From Chitinophaga pinensis (GTDB lineage Bacteria > Bacteroidota > Bacteroidia > NS11-12g > UBA955), in the NCBI GenBank assembly GCA_945890895.1, contig CAMDDG010000021.1:1-39006 (forward strand): a DNA stretch of 39,006 nt, written 5' to 3'. The notes under the pieces were generated by a model, which did not search any database, had not been told where the DNA came from, and worked only from the letters and a program-made list of their open reading frames with translations. The position numbers were made by a program, and so were the translations under genes. Positions 35,577-39,006 of this stretch are shown here, piece after piece (positions within the stretch are counted from its first letter, which is position 1; each line of letters starts with the position of its first letter).

Positions 35577-35783
35577 TTAATTTTCGCTAGGTTTGTTTTC
35601 TTCGTTCATTCCTTTTTGGATCTCAGAACGAATTCCGTCCTTGGCATCCTTAAATTCTTTCACTCCACGACCCAACCCGCGCATCAACTCAGGAATTTTT
35701 TTACCTCCAAAAAGCAACAAAACGATAAGGGCAACAATAATAATTTCTTGACCGCCCATACCTAAAAATAACATCGTATTCAT
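35577..35783 (-). CDS. tatA: Twin-arginine translocase subunit TatA/E
   Basis: The 68-residue protein has the TatA layout: a short periplasmic N-terminus, one membrane helix ([13 protein letters not shown]), the hinge [16 protein letters not shown], an amphipathic helix, and an acidic/polar tail. It forms the pore-like part of the Tat system that exports folded proteins. tatC is not adjacent. I use ATG 35783 ([11 protein letters not shown]); a longer frame would cross the promoter. It leads a tight minus-strand group with gatA, the LysM protein and the DUF5916 protein. Confidence 0.93.
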   Translation of the reverse strand: MNTMLFLGMGGQEIIIVALIVLLLFGGKKIPELMRGLGRGVKEFKDAKDGIRSEIQKGMNEENKPSEN

Positions 35784-35803
35784 GTGTTTAATGTTTAATT
35801 GAG

Positions 35804-35838
35804 CAAAGATAGGGAATAATTCCCTCAACCTTTACAAA
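35804..35838 (-). promoter_or_regulatory. tatA promoter with palindromic operator candidate
   Basis: On the minus strand TATCTTTG (35811-35804) matches TAnnTTTG exactly. A TTTG lies 23 bases upstream (35838-35835), at the end of the Fe-S gene. Between them, touching the -7 element, is the perfect 15-base palindrome AGGGAATAATTCCCT (35811-35825), a plausible repressor site. Confidence 0.5.
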
Positions 35839-37151
35839 TCTGTAGCCCAATTGGCTTTATCGTTTGGATTGAACTGCCAAGGCGCACCATTGTTTTCCAA
35901 GTTGGTAAACATTCCATTTAATTCAGAAGGTGCTGCACTTTGCTCCATTACTAAATACTGCCGCATTTGGTAAATTATATCAACGGGGTTAATATTTACA
36001 GGACATGCATCTGCACAAGCATTGCATGTAGTGCAAGCCCAAAGTTCTTCTGGTGAGATATAGGCATGCAAATCCTTACCATCTTCCACTTTAACATCAG
36101 ATTTTTGCTCGTCCATGAGCTTACCCACTTCCTCCAGTCGATCACGAGTAGCCATCATAACTTGACGTGGACTCAACAACTTTCCAGTGATATTTGCAGG
36201 ACAAACACTGCTGCAACGCCCGCACTCAGTGCATGTATAGGCATCCATCAGGTTTTTCCAGGTCAAGTCATTAACATCTTTTACACCAAAACCCGTAGGT
36301 GCTACATACCCTTCAGGAGGTTGGGCAGAAGGATCCATCATCAATTTCACTTCGGTTGTAACCGACTCCATATTTGAAAATTGACCTTTGGGATTTAAAG
36401 ATGAATAGTAAACATTGGGAAAACTCATTATAATATGCCAATGTTTAGAAAATGGCACATAGTTTAAAAACACCAAAATGCCCACAAAATGGAACCACCA
36501 AAAAGCTCGTTCCATGAAATGAAGCGTATGACTTGAATATCCCTCAAAAAAGCCAACTATATACTGACTGATGGGAAAACTACCATGTGAAGGCAATTCG
36601 CCTCTACTTTGAAGTACCTGCTCTGCAGCATTCATTTTCAGCAAGGCACCCATCAAAATAATTTCAACAACTAAAATAATCGTGGCGTCTTTGGTTGGCC
36701 ATCCTTTCATTTCACGCATTGTAAAACGAGGAATCTTCAAAACAAAACGACGAAATAAGAAAACCACACAAGCAATTAAAACACCTAAAGCTAAAATTTC
36801 AAAGAACCCAATTGCAGTATTGTAAAGTCCACCTAAATAGTGAGCAAAAATTCGGTGAGTTCCCAATAAACCATCAAGGATAATCTCTAGAACCTCGATA
36901 TTAATTAGTACAAAACCTGCATAAATCAAGATGTGAAAGAATCCCGCTACGGGTCTACGAACCATTTTGCTTTGACCCATTGCCACAAACAACATGTTTT
37001 TCCAACGTTCTTTGGGATTATCAGACAAATCAACATCTTTACCCAATAAAATATTGCGTTTGATTTTAGAAACACTTTTCCAGAAAAAGTAAATTCCCGC
37101 TCCTAAACAAAGAGCAAAAATCAATTGTGAAATACCGAAGCCAATTTGCAT
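35832..37151 (-). CDS. Membrane-bound 4Fe-4S dicluster protein (heterodisulfide reductase-like)
   Basis: The 439-residue protein has about six membrane helices in its first 240 residues, then a soluble domain with two complete 4Fe-4S motifs, CTECGRCSSVCP (about residue 308) and CTTCNACADACP (about 371). This matches the Bacteroidota Fe-S proteins related to HdrD/GlpC-type quinone or thiol oxidoreductases, which pass electrons between the membrane and a cysteine-rich (CCG) partner. That partner usually follows directly, but here the next gene is tatA. The electron donor and acceptor are unknown. Confidence 0.88.
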   Translation of the reverse strand: MQIGFGISQLIFALCLGAGIYFFWKSVSKIKRNILLGKDVDLSDNPKERWKNMLFVAMGQSKMVRRPVAGFFHILIYAGFVLINIEVLEIILDGLLGTHRIFAHYLGGLYNTAIGFFEILALGVLIACVVFLFRRFVLKIPRFTMREMKGWPTKDATIILVVEIILMGALLKMNAAEQVLQSRGELPSHGSFPISQYIVGFFEGYSSHTLHFMERAFWWFHFVGILVFLNYVPFSKHWHIIMSFPNVYYSSLNPKGQFSNMESVTTEVKLMMDPSAQPPEGYVAPTGFGVKDVNDLTWKNLMDAYTCTECGRCSSVCPANITGKLLSPRQVMMATRDRLEEVGKLMDEQKSDVKVEDGKDLHAYISPEELWACTTCNACADACPVNINPVDIIYQMRQYLVMEQSAAPSELNGMFTNLENNGAPWQFNPNDKANWATDL

Positions 37152-37172
37152 CAGGGCGAATTTAAATCAGAG

Positions 37173-37805
37173 TTAGGGCATTACCAAGCGAACTGCTTCG
37201 AAAACTTCTGCATAACGATGTGCTACCTGTACACCACGCATTCGTAATTGCGACCTTAAAAACTCTTCATTTGCATACGGACGATGTGCTTGACTCTCAT
37301 ACTTACTCAAAGCTTCGATCTTTTTCAACACATCCTGCTCCTCTACAATTTCAAATGCGCATGTATTAAAATTCAAATTATTCCAAGGCAATTCGTAGGA
37401 AAAAATATTAATAAACTTAAACGCTCTTAGCGCCTCTTCTGCAATTGTTTTATGATCTTGATGAATATCGTTCAAACTGGGAATTAACACTGTATCTGGT
37501 TTAATTTTATCTCGAAGTTGAATCAAAACATCCAGTATTTCTTGCCTGCGATAATTAAATGTTCTCACCTCAAAACGATGCAATTCCAGATCATCTGAAG
37601 GTATGCCTAAACTCGAAGTAGCATTTTTCACTTCACTGATTAAAATATCTTTGGGAAACTGGGGCAATACGCTTTGTTCACAAGCACTAAATGCAACATA
37701 AAAAACTCTTTTCCCCTGTCGAATTAACTTAGCAACAGTTGCACCACAACCAAGTTCGCCATCGTCGGTATGCGGAGATAATAATAAAATGGTATTGCCA
37801 ATCAT
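37173..37805 (-). CDS. PIG-L family zinc deacetylase
   Basis: The 210-residue protein has the PIG-L/LmbE metal motif near the start, PHTDDGELG (H12, D15), and the later HQDH (H115, H118). Such enzymes remove acetyl groups from N-acetylglucosamine-type sugars, as in bacillithiol or glycolipid synthesis. The usual second acid of PHPDDE is Gly16 here, a small difference. The Fe-S protein gene follows after 21 bases, and a UpxY-like gene lies 38 bases upstream, all on one strand. Confidence 0.88.
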   Translation of the reverse strand: MIGNTILLLSPHTDDGELGCGATVAKLIRQGKRVFYVAFSACEQSVLPQFPKDILISEVKNATSSLGIPSDDLELHRFEVRTFNYRRQEILDVLIQLRDKIKPDTVLIPSLNDIHQDHKTIAEEALRAFKFINIFSYELPWNNLNFNTCAFEIVEEQDVLKKIEALSKYESQAHRPYANEEFLRSQLRMRGVQVAHRYAEVFEAVRLVMP

Positions 37806-37843
37806 AATTTTAGTGGTTAAATACTGAATCTACCCATTGGAAA

Positions 37844-38401
37844 CTACCAAAGTGGTTTTAAATCAGCATTTTCTCCTTTCTTCTGTACAATTTTAAGCAT
37901 TTCTTTCGGCAATTTCACTTTAACACTTTGGTTTACGGCTTCGATCGAAACAAGCAGATAGTGTTCATCACCCATTTTTAATACTTCCGCTTCTTTTCCT
38001 TTTAAGGGACCATCTAAAACTTCTGCAATATCCCCCACTTCAAATGGCTCATCCGCATGAAATTCAGAAATATTGTATCCTAAAGTAACAAACTCTCGAA
38101 TCAGTTCAATTTGACCTGCTGGAATTGTGGCATCCTTAGAATTACTTCGAATAAATCGCACAACCCCAGGTATGGTTAAAACTTGATCGCGTTGATTTTC
38201 AGTAGGTAACACAAAAATATACCCATTAAACAAAGGCATTTCAACCCATTTTTTCCGATCTTTCCAAACGCGCAAGCTTTTATATAATGGAAGGTAATGT
38301 ACGATTCCATGTTTATCCAAAAATGCAGAAACCTTCTTTTCCTGCCTACTGGAAGTATAAATAACCTTCCATGCCAAAGAATTTGAAGAAGAATCTTCCA
38401 T
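37844..38401 (-). CDS. UpxY/NusG-like transcription antitermination factor
   Basis: The 185-residue protein is a specialised NusG paralogue. It has an NGN domain (WKVIYTSSRQEKKVSAFLDK, YLPLYKSLRVWKDRKKWVEMPLFNGYIFV, GVVRFIRSN) and a C-terminal KOW domain (FEVGDIAEVLDGPLKGKEAEVL). In Bacteroides such factors let RNA polymerase read through long polysaccharide operons. Its ATG overlaps the stop of the upstream flavin enzyme gene (TAATG), implying coupled translation. No polysaccharide cluster follows it here; the next gene encodes a PIG-L deacetylase. Confidence 0.9.
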   Translation of the reverse strand: MEDSSSNSLAWKVIYTSSRQEKKVSAFLDKHGIVHYLPLYKSLRVWKDRKKWVEMPLFNGYIFVLPTENQRDQVLTIPGVVRFIRSNSKDATIPAGQIELIREFVTLGYNISEFHADEPFEVGDIAEVLDGPLKGKEAEVLKMGDEHYLLVSIEAVNQSVKVKLPKEMLKIVQKKGENADLKPLW

Positions 38402-39006
38402 TAGAAATCCAATTTTTGATTCAACTCTTTGACTACAGTTTTAAATTCTCGTACCATTTCATCTACCACTTCTGCTGCAGTATTGATTGATGAAATCATT
38501 GAACTTACCTGTCCAATTTCCAATTCTCCCTCATTAAGATCGCCTAAAAACATACCCTTTTTCGCTCTTCCTCTTCCGAGTAATTCACTAAGTTTTTCGG
38601 GGGATGCACCCTCGGAATATGCCTTTTGGACTTCTTGAAAAAATTGATTTTTGATTAATCTTACGGGAGTAACTTCTTTTAAAGTTAGCTGAGTATCCCC
38701 ATCACCAGCATCAACGATAGCTTTTTTGAAATTATCATGTGCAGAACTCTCTTTCGTAGCAGCAAAACGACTACCTACTTGCACACCGTCTGCTCCTAAA
38801 CAAAATGCTGCTGCCATGGCACTTCCTGAACCGATTCCACCGGCAGCAATTAAAGGTAATGAAACATGCTGTTTGATTAATGGAATTAGCACCATTGTAG
38901 TAGTTTCTTCTCTACCGTTGTGCCCACCTGCTTCAAAACCTTCTGCAACGATAGCATCAACGCCCGCCTCTTCCGCTTTTTTAGCAAATTTAATATTGGC
39001 AATTAC
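38401..39006 (-). CDS. Nitronate monooxygenase-like FMN enzyme (partial)
   Basis: Only the C-terminal 201 residues are in the window; the gene continues past the right edge. The frame contains AEGFEAGGHNG, IAAGGIGSG and ADGVQVGSRF, the FMN-binding signatures of the nitronate monooxygenase / 2-nitropropane dioxygenase family; FabK enoyl-ACP reductase belongs to the same group. It could oxidise nitronates or act as a flavin-dependent reductase. Its stop overlaps the start of the UpxY-like gene by one base. Confidence 0.88.
   Translation of the reverse strand, partial: VIANIKFAKKAEEAGVDAIVAEGFEAGGHNGREETTTMVLIPLIKQHVSLPLIAAGGIGSGSAMAAAFCLGADGVQVGSRFAATKESSAHDNFKKAIVDAGDGDTQLTLKEVTPVRLIKNQFFQEVQKAYSEGASPEKLSELLGRGRAKKGMFLGDLNEGELEIGQVSSMISSINTAAEVVDEMVREFKTVVKELNQKLDF

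Noticed and set aside
36066..36377. Plus-strand frame of 103 codons inside the Fe-S protein gene
   Set aside because: It is antisense to the iron-sulfur motifs; its His/Cys content is a by-product.

Overview
The window looks like chromosomal DNA of an AT-rich member of the Bacteroidota, probably near Flavobacteriales; the order is an inference. The signs are Bacteroidota-type promoters (TTTG, about 19 bases, then TAnnTTTG), little Shine-Dalgarno signal, a type IX secretion (T9SS) C-terminal domain, a DUF5916 outer-membrane protein, a UpxY/NusG-like factor and an exosortase of the XrtN type. It carries 41 protein genes (two cut by the window edges) and three tRNA genes. I saw no transposase, CRISPR array or prophage.

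Positions 1-7064 are on the minus strand. They hold an Arg/Gly-rich N-terminus (probably an rRNA pseudouridine synthase), a small zinc-finger-like protein, ssb, an rfbB-cysS-rsmE cluster, and nrnA with a membrane-anchored FKBP-like protein. From 7109 to 12071 come an M16 peptidase with an AlbA_2 protein, sodA, pnuC, prs-rplY and tRNA-Gln. From 12305 to 15542 is a DUF1800/DUF1501 pair; the DUF1501 protein has a Tat-like signal and a T9SS domain. birA and rsfS diverge at about 16.6 kb, followed by tRNA-Glu and initiator tRNA-Met.

The most interesting region is 17306-22087. It is a compact four-gene cassette: a membrane protein, a winged-helix regulator whose start overlaps it, a polytopic VIT-domain protein ending in a PEP-CTERM-type sorting signal, and an exosortase (XrtN type) whose start overlaps the VIT gene. 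The processing enzyme, its probable single target and a likely regulatory pair thus sit together. The enzyme and target families are named; to my knowledge their function is unknown.

From 22210 to 30312 are a CPA-type antiporter, a lipoprotein alpha/beta hydrolase, era, a membrane-spanning TPR/LuxR-type regulator, an RmlD-like reductase, an FAH-family enzyme and a TIGR00266/AIM24 protein. From 30377 to the end, all on the minus strand, run a nitronate-monooxygenase-like enzyme (partial), UpxY-like factor, PIG-L deacetylase, membrane Fe-S protein, tatA, gatA, a LysM protein with a catalytically degenerate lytic transglycosylase domain, and a DUF5916 protein. No gene-free stretch exceeds about 235 bases. 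All functions are read from motifs by eye; no database search was run.
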